Source: Mesostigma viride
Lineage: Eukaryota > Streptophyta > Mesostigmatophyceae > Mesostigmatales > Mesostigmataceae
Direction of reading: 5' to 3'
Assembly: GCA_009746045.1 (NCBI GenBank)
Contig: RPFO01000213.1
Span: forward strand, 790,564 to 854,563
Length of the DNA stretch: 64,000 nucleotides
Under the pieces are notes generated by a model, which saw only the letters and a program-made list of their open reading frames with translations, was not told the DNA's origin and searched no databases. This document shows, piece after piece, positions 32,440 through 42,347 of the stretch. A program made the translations under genes and the position numbers. Positions within the stretch are counted from its first letter, which is position 1; every line of letters starts with the position of its first letter.

Positions 32440-32618
32440 TTAACAAAGCTCCGTTTCCAACCATATTCACACATTGCTGCATTGCAACCATATCCTTCAC
32501 ATTGCGTGTGCCAGGAACGTTAACTCAAATTACAACCAGTCTCAGCGGAACGGCCAGGAGGGTCGTTGCCGGTTGCGGTGTGCAGCGTTGACGACGCGAG
32601 GAGTTCGTCCGGTGGTGA

Positions 32619-33521
32619 ATGGTGCAGGAAGAACAACGGCAGCAGGATTTCCGGTTTCGGCAGTCTGCTGGGGGTTCGATTTCGCCTGAATTGCGTCGTG
32701 TCGTTCGGGATCTATCTTTATTGCTTGCAGATCGTCCGCCTGTTAATCGCAGCTTCGTGCAATTCGTCGACGACCAGGTCGAAGATTGGGAGCGAATTCT
32801 GCGGCACGTACAAACCATCGTCATTCCGGAGCACCGGAGCATCGACGACCTCGAGCAGGAGCTTCACGGTTGGTCGGCATCCAGACGGTGATTACAGCAG
32901 TAGCTGAGCGAGTGCGGACGGAGTTGGCGGCAAGGCGAGGCGAGGTTGCGGAGGCAGCTGGCGCAGGGCGACACGAGTTTGTACCGACAGTAGCGGGCGC
33001 GGGAGTACCACGTACTTTCGCAGGGTCATCGGCGACGAGGGTGTTGCAGCGGGGCCAGTTAGGCGTGAACGACGCGGAGCGGAGCACTACAGGCGGCTTG
33101 CAGAGGTCGGGGCGACAGCGGAAGCCATCACCGGAGGACAGCGCGCGACAAGAGTCGGCAGGTTTCCGGAGCGAGTAAGGTTCCTTTTCAGGAACTGCCC
33201 CCCCCTTCGCGTTCGTGTGACGCGTTGGGAGGAGTTTGCACCTCTTGGGTACGATAGTGACCTTGAGGTGGGAGCAGGGGGTGTCGCTGGGCTAGGCGAC
33301 GAGACACTTGGCGACCACGAGGTGCCAAGATACAATCCGCGGGGTGCCAACGACGGGTTGTCACCTGTCTACTATACCAACGGTGACGATTCAGTCATCG
33401 CGGGCCGACAGCGGGTCGACGACGGCGCAGCGGTAGCAGGGTACCAGAGCTGATTGTGGTGAGCGACAGCGACAAGGAGAACCAGGACGCGCCTGGGGCC
33501 AGCCGTGGTGGTCTTGCCTGA
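32619..33521 (+). pseudogene. Element D ORF1 (frameshifted)
   Basis: Homolog of the intact 306-residue ORF1 of D' (61248-62168). The reading frame begins MVQEEQRQQDFRF and breaks near 32870 and again further on; the acidic C-terminus (SDKENQDAP) is recognisable before TGA at 33519-33521. Function unknown. Confidence 0.75.
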
Positions 33522-33623
33522 GTGGTAACACTTGGCACTTTCCTTTCTTGTTCAGTAGCTTATATTGCTTTAATTGCTGCTTGGCCACTTGGCTGGCTGT
33601 AGCAGATCTGAACAGAGGCCATC

Positions 33624-34808
33624 ATGGATGATGGAGCTATCAACCAACAAGCGGGCTTTATGGGCTTTGCGCGGCGCGGCGCTGGGATGGATGGACGAGA
33701 TGGACGCGATGGACGCGGTGGACGCGATGGACGCGGGGACGGCCAGGCGCTGGGAGACCAGGCTGAGGTGCCAGATAATCAGAGCCAAGGATCGCAGGGC
33801 GGTCAGACGCGCCAGCCGCAGATCAAGCGGCGCCTAAGCGACCACCGTGGCTGAGGGGTACGCGGTGCTAGGCCAGTTTCAGTCCATCAAGGACAATTGG
33901 CAGCCCCGGGATGCTGAGAGGATGTTAGAGGACATGAACTTGTACACGGAGATATACAACGGTGACAAGCTTCGCATCCTGGCGTCTAGTGCCTACATAC
34001 GGCAGTCGGCGAGGCGGCTGTTCAAGTTTGTTCGGGAGCGACACGCGGCGGGGGACACCTGGGCGGCGTTTATGACGCGACTCAGGTGTTCCTGAGTGAC
34101 AAGAGGACCATAGATGGGTCCCACCTGAAGCAAGAATACCTGGACTACAAGCCCATCAAGGGGCAGCTAGTGGTCCACGCCTTTGAAGACTTCGTCAAGC
34201 TGAGGGAGGACGCCATGGCCAAGGGCTTCTTCGTCGCAGATCGGATGGCCATGGGCGACTTTCTCAAGTCGCTGCAGCTGGATCCGGTCACCATGGATAA
34301 TGTGACCATCCACATGCGACAGGTCCATGGCTGGGCAGCCATGACGGACCAGTTGTATGAGTGTTTCAGCGGCAAGTACGTGGGTGGTAAGCGCCCTCGT
34401 CAGGGTGATGAGGAGGCCACTGAACCCACGGTTAAGTCCATGAGGGGATCGGGCCACGGGGGCCCAGCGCCCTCGAGAGGGCCTGAGACCTCTTCAAGGG
34501 GTCGAGGAAGGTCCAGGAGGGGGCGTGACAGAAGGGCTGGACGGGGGACCCCGCCGAAGTCGGGACATCCACAGTCCCAGTTTGACTTCAAGAGGGTGGG
34601 TGGTCCTCCCAAGGCTGGGCCCAGCAGTGGGACCTCACGGGACATCAGTCAGGTGGAATGTTATTTCTGCCAGGGGAAGGGTCACTTCAGGAATGAGTGT
34701 CCCTCGTACCTGAGGCAGGAAGGTCAGAGCAAGCCAGCTCAGGGTGGCAGCAAGGACAAGGCTGGTCCATCCCAGGACAAGGGCAAGGGCAAGGCTGCTG
34801 ATCATTGA
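33624..34808 (+). pseudogene. gag: Element D gag (two frameshifts)
   Basis: Starts MDDGAINQQAGF with a GRDGRDGRG repeat. The frame is lost near 33810 (short deletion against D') and near 34088 (one G missing in CTCAGGTGTTCC). The capsid-like helical part is followed by an Arg/Gly-rich segment (SSRGRGRSRRGRDRRAGRG) and one zinc knuckle, CYFCQGKGHFRNEC. It ends at TGA (34806-34808), in the same frame as pol. Confidence 0.85.
34806..34808 (+). promoter_or_regulatory. Candidate UGA readthrough site between D gag and pol
   Basis: The gag stop is UGA followed by CUU; the same frame is then open through pol with no ATG at its start (first listed codon is GTG at 34842). D' has the identical arrangement. 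This suggests stop-codon readthrough to make Gag-Pol, like UAG readthrough in gammaretroviruses. Confidence 0.55.
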
Positions 34809-37800
34809 CTTGAGCCTGCACACATCCCTGAACCCTGGAGGGTGCCCCCAGGGGTGTGTAATGAAGCTGCTAGTGACAGCAGTGAGGGGCAGCCCCATGC
34901 TCTAGTGAAAGAGCCTATTGGACACGATGGGGCAAGCTTGGTTACCACAGAGAGTATGCCAGCTGTAGCTGCAGTGGTTACTCGCCAACGTGCCCGCCAT
35001 GGCGGTGCTGAGCCTGAGGTAGGACCTGGTGATGTGGACCCAGGTGGATCTCAGAAGCATTCTGACCGTGCAGGACTGGCACAGGATGGTCAGGATGAGG
35101 ATAGGGCTGGAGACAGTCTGACAGGCACGACCCTGGTGCCTCCTGTACATAAGGGATCTGTACATACCTTGAGTGCTAATAATGACAATAAAAGGTTTTC
35201 TCTCTTGTATGACATTGCCTCAAGGTTGCATACCATGTTTGGCCATGCAGCTCAGTCTTTGCAAGTTGCTAGACGGCTGGGAGGAAGTGAGTTGTACTCC
35301 ATCTGCCAACAGGTTGCTCAAGCTTGCAAGTGCAGGCTAGTTGCTAGAAAGCCCAAGCAGTCTCATGCCAGGACTCCTATTTTGCAGCCAGGCCATGTGC
35401 AGGTAGATATTCAGAGAATCAGGGGTTTGAAGCTGCTGGTGGCAGTGGACAGATATACCAAGTACAAGACCCTAGAGATCCTGCCTGACATGGAGAAGCC
35501 TACATTGATTGCTGCTCTGAAGTTGACAAGGAGCAGGTACCCTGGGTTGGAGTTGTTGCAGTGTGACATTCAGTTTGAGTGCTGTGAGAACCTGCCAGAG
35601 TTTCCAGAGTTGCTGATTACACCCAGGGAGAGCCACGGCCAGCAAGGGGTGGTGGAGAGAGCCATCCAAGAGATCAAGACTGTGCTGCTGGTGGAGAGGA
35701 TTCCAAGGACGTCATCTGCCATTGTGACATCTGCATGGCTACGTTCTGTGGAGGACAGGCTGAACCTGAGGACTCCCATGTTCTTTGGTGACATTGCCAT
35801 CAATCCTCTTATGCTGCATACCAGGATGCTGCCAGCTGATGCTGAGCAGGCATGGAAGGAGAAGCTAGAGGCCAAGTTCCTCAAGCTGAGGCAGAAAGAC
35901 AAGGGCTGGAGTGTCCTAGAACCTAACGTTGGACAACAGGTTGTTGTGTGGAAGGAACCAAGCTTTCCAGGGAAACGTGGCAGCTGGCATGATGGGGTGG
36001 TGACCCGAGTAGAAGCCGCTGGCCATAAGTGCTGGGTGGCCATTGATGGCTCCCAAGCAGTGCACCGTCTGTCCTGGTCAAAGATCCGTCCCCGGGGAGG
36101 TAATCAAGGAGACCTCTTCCAGGTGCCCGCTGGTGTACAAGGCGGGGGTGACGTGGAGCTTCCTGATCAGGGTGCTACAGCTGTATCGAGCCCTCAGGGT
36201 GACCCTGGCCCGGCCCCTGGGGTACCTTCACATACGGTGGTTGGGCAAGCAGGCGGACAGGCTGCACCTCCGGAACGGCCCGACACCAGGCCTAGGGGTG
36301 TGCGTCTATCAGATATTGTACAGGCTTTGCAAAGAGCCAAGAAGGAGCCTAAGGTGTCCAAGCTTGTCCAGTTGGATGAACCTGAGGTAGCTGCCATGGA
36401 GATAGATACCAATGCACAGGTTTCTGTCATGGGACCTCAGCATACAGGAGAACTGCTGGTCGGAGAACCAAGTTGCCCCTGGGTGTCTGATTTCAGTGGT
36501 AGGACGCATCTAAGGGTGTTGGGAGAGGTTACTGCCCCTGTCATGGGTGTGGATGTGACCTTCCTTGTCCTAGAGGACTATGATGGCCCTGTGATTTTGG
36601 GTCAGAATTTTCTGGGCAATCCTGGGATTTCTATCAGAGCTACAGCTCTGAGAAGAGATGGCTGGGGGATGATTCCCCTAGAAAATTTCAGGACAACATT
36701 TCCAGTCAGGTGCAGGGCCAAGCCGGTCAAGGGTGTAAAATGGGATGAAGGGGAGGTGCCCCCAGCGGCCAGTTTGGTGATTCCAGCTGTGTTGCACCCC
36801 AGCAGTATTGGCATAACTCACAGGAGCCTTGCTGCACACTCTCCTTTGACATATGACCAGCTGGTCCAAGAGATGAGCTCGCCTACTTTGTTTGAGGCTT
36901 GGAAGCTCGCCTTCTCCAAGGCATTGGAGGAGTGGTTGCAGTTTGAGTGTGCTGCACCAACAGACAGACGTCCCCCAGCATCAAGGAAGCTTGCTTTGAG
37001 ATTTGTGCTGAAGAGGAAGGTTGTGGATGAGGTATCAGTGCCCCATGTCAGGCCTGTCCTGAATGAGTATCACGGCACGGGGAGTCTGCCAGGAGAGGAG
37101 CTATACACGCCAGGGATGCTACACGACACATGGAGAATTTTGCTATGTCTCTACGTGGGGTTGCTGAACAGGGGAGCAGCTATGTCATCAGTGCTGCTGG
37201 ACTTCAAGAGGGCATTTTTAAAATCTGATCCAGAAGTGGCCAGGAGGGTGTGGAAGCAGGATGAGCCTTACTGTGTTGAGGTGCCTGCCATCTGGAAGCT
37301 GGAGCTGCATCAACAATTCCTGGTTATTCTGAAGGGCCTGGAAGGACTCAGGTCGAGCCCAATCATCTGGAGACTCACGCTGCAGGAAGCTCTGATCAGT
37401 GAGTGTGGCTTGAGAGTGTCTTCAGTTGATCCCTGTTTGCTGCTGGCCCAATGGGAGGGTCTGCCAGTGTATGCTAGTTTGCATGGAGATGATCTGCATT
37501 TGCTAGCCCCCACGACCTGGCTGAAGAAGTTTATTCCTGTCATCAGTGGCAAGTTTTCACTGGGCAAGGAGCTGTGGCAGGAGCCCAACAAGCCTGTAGT
37601 GTTCTGTGGAATGCAGGCTACCCTGTTCAGGAGGGACGGGGAGTGGAGTATCAGGCTTCAGGCTGGAGGAGATTATAAACAGACCATTGTGAAGGCCTTG
37701 CCAGAGAAGATCACCCAGGCTGCAGGACCTGAGTTGAGAGGCATGTGGGCCTGGTTTGCCAGCATCTGTGGTCCGTCTTTGATGGTCCATAGCAGAATGC

Positions 37801-38399
37801 CTGATGAGGTGCTTGAGGATGAGAAGCCTCGAGTCATAGCCCGGTTGGTGGAGAGTACCCCTGATCTGATTTTGTCTGGGATTGACTTTGCCCAGCCTAT
37901 CACCTTGGAGATCTTTGTTGACAGTTCCATGGATGCTCGCCAGGTTACCAAGGTCAGGGGGAGATCTGCTGCTCTGTTTGCTTTTTATCAGAGCAGGGCA
38001 AGTTTGTTCAGCTGGTACAGCAGACTGCAGAAGAGGGTCTGTATCAGTTCAGATGTGGCAGAATGCAGGGCCATATGCGAGGGGATCCAGTCCAGCCTGT
38101 ACATAAAGGAGTTAATGCTGGAGCTGGCTTCAGTTACCCCTTGGACCTTGCAGATGGAGACGTTGTTGCTAACAGACAGCATGGGTATGGTCCAGTTTGT
38201 TCACAAGCAGCTGGCCAGAAGCCGGGACCTGGATTATTTGTTGCTGAAGGAGTTGGCCAGTTTGGTTGACTTGAAGCATATCCCTGGCGAGGAGAACCCT
38301 GCTGATGCATTGACAAAGCTGCCACACAAGGCCCCAGCCCAGTACAATGTACTGAGGAAGCTCATGAATGCTGACTGTCAAGTCGGTCTATCTGTCTAA
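34809..38399 (+). CDS. pol: Element D pol: integrase, protease, RT, RNase H
   Basis: Intact polyprotein; residue numbers count from 34842. INT: HTMFGH (about 130-135) and CKC zinc region, then D189 (VQVDIQ), D242 (QCDIQF) and E272 (GVVERA), with the same 53/30 spacing as B. A basic/Trp C-terminal module (GKRGSWHDGV) follows at 377-386. PR after INT: MEIDTNAQVSVM (D522) and VILGQNFL (584-591). RT: LDFKRAFLK (D787), KGLEGLRSSPIIW and SLHGDDLHL (881-884; 37482-37493). RNase H: FVDSSMDAR (D1027), AECRAICE (E1074), LTDSMGMV (D1112), ending NPADALTKLP. No protease motif lies between gag and INT. RT and RNase H are Copia type; the order is not. Confidence 0.95.
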   Translation, partial: LEPAHIPEPWRVPPGVCNEAASDSSEGQPHALVKEPIGHDGASLVTTESMPAVAAVVTRQRARHGGAEPEVGPGDVDPGGSQKHSDRAGLAQDGQDEDRAGDSLTGTTLVPPVHKGSVHTLSANNDNKRFSLLYDIASRLHTMFGHAAQSLQVARRLGGSELYSICQQVAQACKCRLVARKPKQSHARTPILQPGHVQVDIQRIRGLKLLVAVDRYTKYKTLEILPDMEKPTLIAALKLTRSRYPGLELLQCDIQFECCENLPEFPELLITPRESHGQQGVVERAIQEIKTVLLVERIPRTSSAIVTSAWLRSVEDRLNLRTPMFFGDIAINPLMLHTRMLPADAEQAWKEKLEAKFLKLRQKDKGWSVLEPNVGQQVVVWKEPSFPGKRGSWHDGVVTRVEAAGHKCWVAIDGSQAVHRLSWSKIRPRGGNQGDLFQVPAGVQGGGDVELPDQGATAVSSPQGDPGPAPGVPSHTVVGQAGGQAAPPERPDTRPRGVRLSDIVQALQRAKKEPKVSKLVQLDEPEVAAMEIDTNAQVSVMGPQHTGELLVGEPSCPWVSDFSGRTHLRVLGEVTAPVMGVDVTFLVLEDYDGPVILGQNFLGNPGISIRATALRRDGWGMIPLENFRTTFPVRCRAKPVKGVKWDEGEVPPAASLVIPAVLHPSSIGITHRSLAAHSPLTYDQLVQEMSSPTLFEAWKLAFSKALEEWLQFECAAPTDRRPPASRKLALRFVLKRKVVDEVSVPHVRPVLNEYHGTGSLPGEELYTPGMLHDTWRILLCLYVGLLNRGAAMSSVLLDFKRAFLKSDPEVARRVWKQDEPYCVEVPAIWKLELHQQFLVILKGLEGLRSSPIIWRLTLQEALISECGLRVSSVDPCLLLAQWEGLPVYASLHGDDLHLLAPTTWLKKFIPVISGKFSLGKELWQEPNKPVVFCGMQATLFRRDGEWSIRLQAGGDYKQTIVKALPEKITQAAGPELRGMWAWFASICGPSLMVHSRMPDEVLEDEKPRVIARLVESTPDLILSGIDFAQPITLEIFVDSSMDARQVTKVRGRSAALFAFYQSRASLFSWYSRLQKRVCISSDVAECRAICEGIQSSLYIKELMLELASVTPWTLQMETLLLTDSMGMVQFVHKQLARSRDLDYLLLKELASLVDLKHIPGEENPADALTKLPHKAPAQYNVLRKLMNADCQVGLSV

Positions 38400-39128
38400 A
38401 AGCTGAGAGCTGGGTGCTTAAGTCTCTGGATATCAGGCTGGGAGCTTGATTGTACATAATCCTGAGCACACCTTGAGGGGTGAGACATGTCTCTGGTGTG
38501 GGAATGTCTGACATTGTCTCTGATGGAGAGATGTCTATCTGGGGTTTTCATCTCAGTCTGAGGTTTCCCCAGATCTGTGGTTTGTGGGCGGGGTTCGATT
38601 CCCTGGTGCCGTCTTAAGGCGGAGTTTCACGGACTGGCTGACCCATCCACCATGCTGGTGAGGTGGCGACAGGTCCCCTGATTTTCCACGGTTGGAACGA
38701 GTATGGGAGCTTGTGTTTTGCATGTGCTTCGCGTAGATGTTGTGTCTGGTTCGATAAGGGGCAGCAGACCGGCGCCGACTCCCGTCTGGGGGTCAGCAAT
38801 GTTTTCTGATGAGCTGTTGTGGGTGATCTGTGGGGTTTCGCCTAAGGTCCTGAAGGTTGTACATACTTCTCAAGTTCTTAACTGAACACCTATGGGCTGC
38901 CACAGTTGGCCAACCTCTTGTACATGGGTAACACAACGAGCCTCCCGTGAAGGGATAGGGACTCATTGTAATTTGTTTGTGCTCCTGAGCCAGTATGGGT
39001 GCTATGTACATATAATAAGGAATCCAAGCTGACTGTCATGCCCAGCGGGTTGTGACTTGTAGTCGGGGAGGATATCCAGTACCCATTGTGTGTGTTTGTA
39101 TGTAGACTTGTGTGAGCTGCTACAGCTC
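38400..39128 (+). other. Element D 3' untranslated region
   Basis: About 730 bp without a supported ORF. At about 38586-38606 a hairpin CGGGG-TTCGATT-CCCTG resembles a tRNA T-arm or B-box; it and the following 90 bp are conserved in C and D'. Confidence 0.6.
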
Positions 39129-39146
39129 AAGAAAAGAAAGGATTGG
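39129..39146 (+). promoter_or_regulatory. Polypurine tract of D
   Basis: AAGAAAAGAAAGGATTGG abuts the AGTTAACGCC start of the 3' LTR. Confidence 0.8.
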
Positions 39147-39841
39147 AGTTAACGCCAAGCGCATTGGCGTGATCCTGATTCGGCATATCTCTGCGATTCC
39201 AGCGGCACCGGAACGAGTTCATTCCGACAAGTATCAAGAAAGTTATGGCGTTCCGACTTCCCGGTCGCGCGCGAGCGCGAGCCGGCTGTTCTTCTAAGTC
39301 GGACGTGAATATTTGCCGACGACATATGGGGTCGACAGTAATTCCTGGGCTGACAGGAATTAGGTGCTGTACCTACGACGGTATTGGATTAATACGTCGT
39401 ACGCAGGAAATAGGAACCTTAACCTGTGGTCTGTTGGTACCGCAGGCTTAGTCCTGGACTTCTAGGTGCAGATGCAATAGTCACTGTGGACTGTGCTCTG
39501 TGGTCACTGTGCCTGTATGGCAGACCTACTGTATAGGAGCTGGGCGCTGTACAGGTAGTGAATACTGTACCGGGGTGTTATTACTGAGCAGGCCTCCTAG
39601 GCTGCTCAGGACTAGCAAGCACAGTGCACAAGTATATAAACAATAGGCCAGTGCCAAATGGGCATCTCTTGCGAGCCCGCCTCACGTGTTGTGCCTTGAC
39701 TTGGCAAGCGCGTGTACAAGCCTCAAGTGTGTGAGCGCTGTAACATTATCCAATTTTAACAAAGCTCCGTTTCCAACCATATTCACACATTGCTGCATTG
39801 CAACCATATCCTTCACATTGCGTGTGCCAGGAACGTTAACT
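39147..39841 (+). repeat. Element D 3' LTR
   Basis: 695 bp, AGTTAAC...GTTAACT, followed by CTGTA (39842-39846). Closest by eye to the LTRs of D'. Confidence 0.95.
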
Positions 39842-40189
39842 CTGTATGCTGAGACCCCATCATGGAGACCTCTGCATTGGTATCTACTTCTAGTGCAGTG
39901 CACTTGGACTCCCCCAACTGGCTGAGCTTGGACACCCGAGGCTTTTGCTTGGCTTTTTGCATAGCCAGCACCACATCTTTCAGGCCCACACCTCTATGCT
40001 TAGTGAGGCTAGAGGGGACCACATCTGCCTGTTCTAAATCTGGAAAGTTAACCGGTCCAGGGGTCTGGCCAGGACTTACCTGGGGATTACTTCCAGCCGG
40101 AACGTGATGATCAGGGATGACGTCATGACCAACTGGCAAGGTTGTCACATCAGGAGTTACTGCCTCTGCTTCAGCACCCCTTAGACGTA
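39842..40189 (-). pseudogene. pr: Element C protease N-terminus and linker
   Basis: Encodes LKDVVLAMQKAKQKPRVSKL then ALEVDTNAEVSMMGSQHT, the DTG-equivalent written DTNA. Upstream in C is an acidic/Pro linker as in D. Interrupted by D five residues after MGSQH. Confidence 0.85.
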
Positions 40190-40798
40190 CATATTGTCAA
40201 AAATCCTAATAATGCGTCAACGAATGAGCTCAAATGTTGCGGCACAACTCATTTCATTAATACAATAAAAGACGCATATATAGAATTTAAGGACCGTGAC
40301 CGGTGTCCATTGCCAAGCCACAAGGCAACTGGCCCACCATCAGGTAACGTGTAAAGGTGCACACCGACCTCTTAAACAATGTCCAATGTCGGCTGCACAC
40401 ATTATCCCTACGTTAACTTAACACATAAAGTGTCTCGACTTGAACAACTGGCACACAAAATCCACTAGGCAATGATGCGAATATTCGGCACCAATATTCG
40501 ACCCCACTATTGCGCGGCGCTAGGAGTTAGCCACCGCCAAATGGCACGAGATACTCACGCCCTACAAGCCGTACCATGCAACCACAAGGTAGAGCCGAAT
40601 TAATCCTAACTTCGGCACCTAATATCTTTGTGCATACTCAACTGTCCGTCATAAGAAAAGTACCGCCGGAAAGAACACGGCAAGCCCTACTCAGCCCTAA
40701 TAATATCCTTGGCCAGAAAATACAGAAGATTGGCCACAACATAACATAGGCTGGCAAACGGGCACATCCAGGGTTTATACTAAAACCCTGACACATAT
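40190..40798. mobile_element. About 0.6-kb insertion in C between integrase and protease
   Basis: Alignment of C to D breaks after the equivalent of VHRLSW (about 40799) and resumes at the RPRGG equivalent (about 40189). The ends (ACATATTGTCA; TCATATGTGTCA on the other strand) are weakly inverted. No ORF or clear duplication. Confidence 0.45.
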
Positions 40799-41647
40799 GA
40801 CCACGACAGACTGTGCACATTCTGGGGAGGATCCTCCATCTTCACCCAGCACTTGTGCCCAGCTAGTTCCACCCTGGTCACTACTCCATGCAGGGTGCCA
40901 GCTACCACGCTTGCCTGCAAGCTTGGGCTCTTTCCACACAATTACCCTTTGGCCAACAACAGGTTTCAGAACACTCCAGCCCTTGTCTTTCTGCCTCAAC
41001 TTGGCAAACTTGAACATAAGGCTATCTTTCCAGGCTTGCTCAACCTCAGTAGGGAGCTCCCGAAGATGCAATGATAATGGAGTCACAGGGACCTCTCCAA
41101 CATACATGGATGCCCTGACATTCAATCTGTCCTCAACCAGTGACCTCAACCAGGCCGTCTTGATAATAGCTGGAACCAATCTGGGAATCTTCTTCTCCGT
41201 CAGTAGAATAGTCTTGAGTTCTCTGATTGTCCTCTCCACCACGCCTTGACTGCCATGGGACTCCCTGTGGACAACAAATAACTCAGGGAGGTCTTCATGC
41301 CCCATGCAGCACTCAAATTCTAAATCACACTGCAGCTGGATCACTGGTTTCATTCTGGATCTGATAGCCTGGAGCCCAGCCACCAAACATGGCTTAGACT
41401 TGTCTTGCAACAGCTCCAGCACCTTGTCCTTGGTGTATCTGTCAACACCAACCAACAAAATCAGTTTCCTGATTTCTTGGATATCACATTGTACATATCC
41501 AGGCTGCAACACAGGTTGTCTGACATGAGACATCTTAGGCTTGGGAGCAACCAGCCTACAGAAACAAGCCTCAGCAACCTGCTTTACTGCATTAAACAAA
41601 GATGTCCCTCCCAGCCTCCTTGCAAACTGAAGTGCCTGGGCAGCATG
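40799..41647 (-). pseudogene. int: Element C integrase, central and C-terminal part
   Basis: Encodes LQFARRLGGTSLFN, Cys-rich zinc part (ACFCR), YVQCDIQEI (first Asp), LQCDLEFECC (second Asp), GVVERTIRE (Glu) and KGWSVLKPVVGQRVIVW. One frame change is near 40890, in the C-terminal module. The N-terminal portion continues at 62965 beyond D'. Confidence 0.85.
41643..41647. repeat. Target duplication of D', left (GCATG)
   Basis: GCATG recurs at 62960-62964 immediately outside the other LTR of D'. Confidence 0.9.
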
Positions 41648-42347
41648 AGTTAACGTTCCTAGCAAACGCAATGTGAAGGATATGGTTGCAATGCAGCAAT
41701 GTGTGAATATGGTTGGAAACGGAGCTTTGTTAAAATTGGATAATGTTACAGCGCTCACACACTTGAGGCTTGTACACGCGCTTGCCAAGTCAAGGCACAA
41801 CACGTGAGGCGGGCTCGCAAGAGATGCCCAATTGGCACTGGTCTATTGTTTATATACTTGCACATGCACTGTGCTTGCTAGTCCTGAGCAGCCTAGGAGG
41901 CCTGCTCAGTAATAACACCCCCGGTACAGTATTCACTACCTGTACAGCGCCCAGCTCCTATACAGTAGGTCTGCCATACAGGCACAGTGACCACAGAGCA
42001 CAGTCCACAGTGACTATTGCATCTGCACCTAGAAGTCCAGGACTAAGCCTGCGGTACCAACAGACCACAGGTTAAGGTTCCTATTTCCTGCGTACGACGT
42101 ATTAATCCAATACCGTCGTAGGTACAGCACCTAATTCCTGTCAGCCCAGGAATTACTGTCGACCCCATATGTCGTCGGCAAATATTCACGTCCGACTTAG
42201 AAGAACAGCCGGCTCGCGCTCGCGCGCGACCGGGAAGTCGGAACGCCATAACTTTCTTGATACTTGTCGGAATGAACTCGTTCCGGTGCCGCTGGAATCG
42301 CAGAGATATGCCGAATCAGGATCACGCCAATGCGCTTGGCGTTAACT
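41648..42347 (-). repeat. Element D' 3' LTR
   Basis: Ends AGTTAAC/GTTAACT; the reverse complement matches 39147-39841 with few differences. Confidence 0.95.

Larger units (their letters stand above)
30104..32525 (+). repeat. Element D 5' LTR, interrupted by U
   Basis: LTR sequence at 30104-30719 and 32444-32525. Starts AGTTAACGCCAAGCGCATTGGCG (a short hairpin) and ends GAACGTTAACT. Matches 39147-39841. Confidence 0.93.
30104..39841 (+). mobile_element. Copia-like LTR retrotransposon D
   Basis: LTRs at 30104-32525 (698 bp plus insertion U) and 39147-39841 (695 bp). LTR termini are AGTTAAC...GTTAACT; the target duplication is CTGTA. Internal genes are ORF1, gag and pol, all plus strand. Pol is intact; ORF1 and gag have frameshifts. 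The LTRs differ at a small number of sites, so insertion is older than zero but recent compared with C. Confidence 0.95.

Noticed and set aside
34902-38381. Many 60-157-codon frames antisense or shifted to D pol (and mirrors at 43113-46592)
   Set aside because: Shadows of the intact pol frame, identical in both D copies because the DNA is identical.
38585-38620. tRNA gene
   Set aside because: Only the T-arm is present; no matching 5' acceptor strand, D-arm or anticodon stem could be paired upstream.
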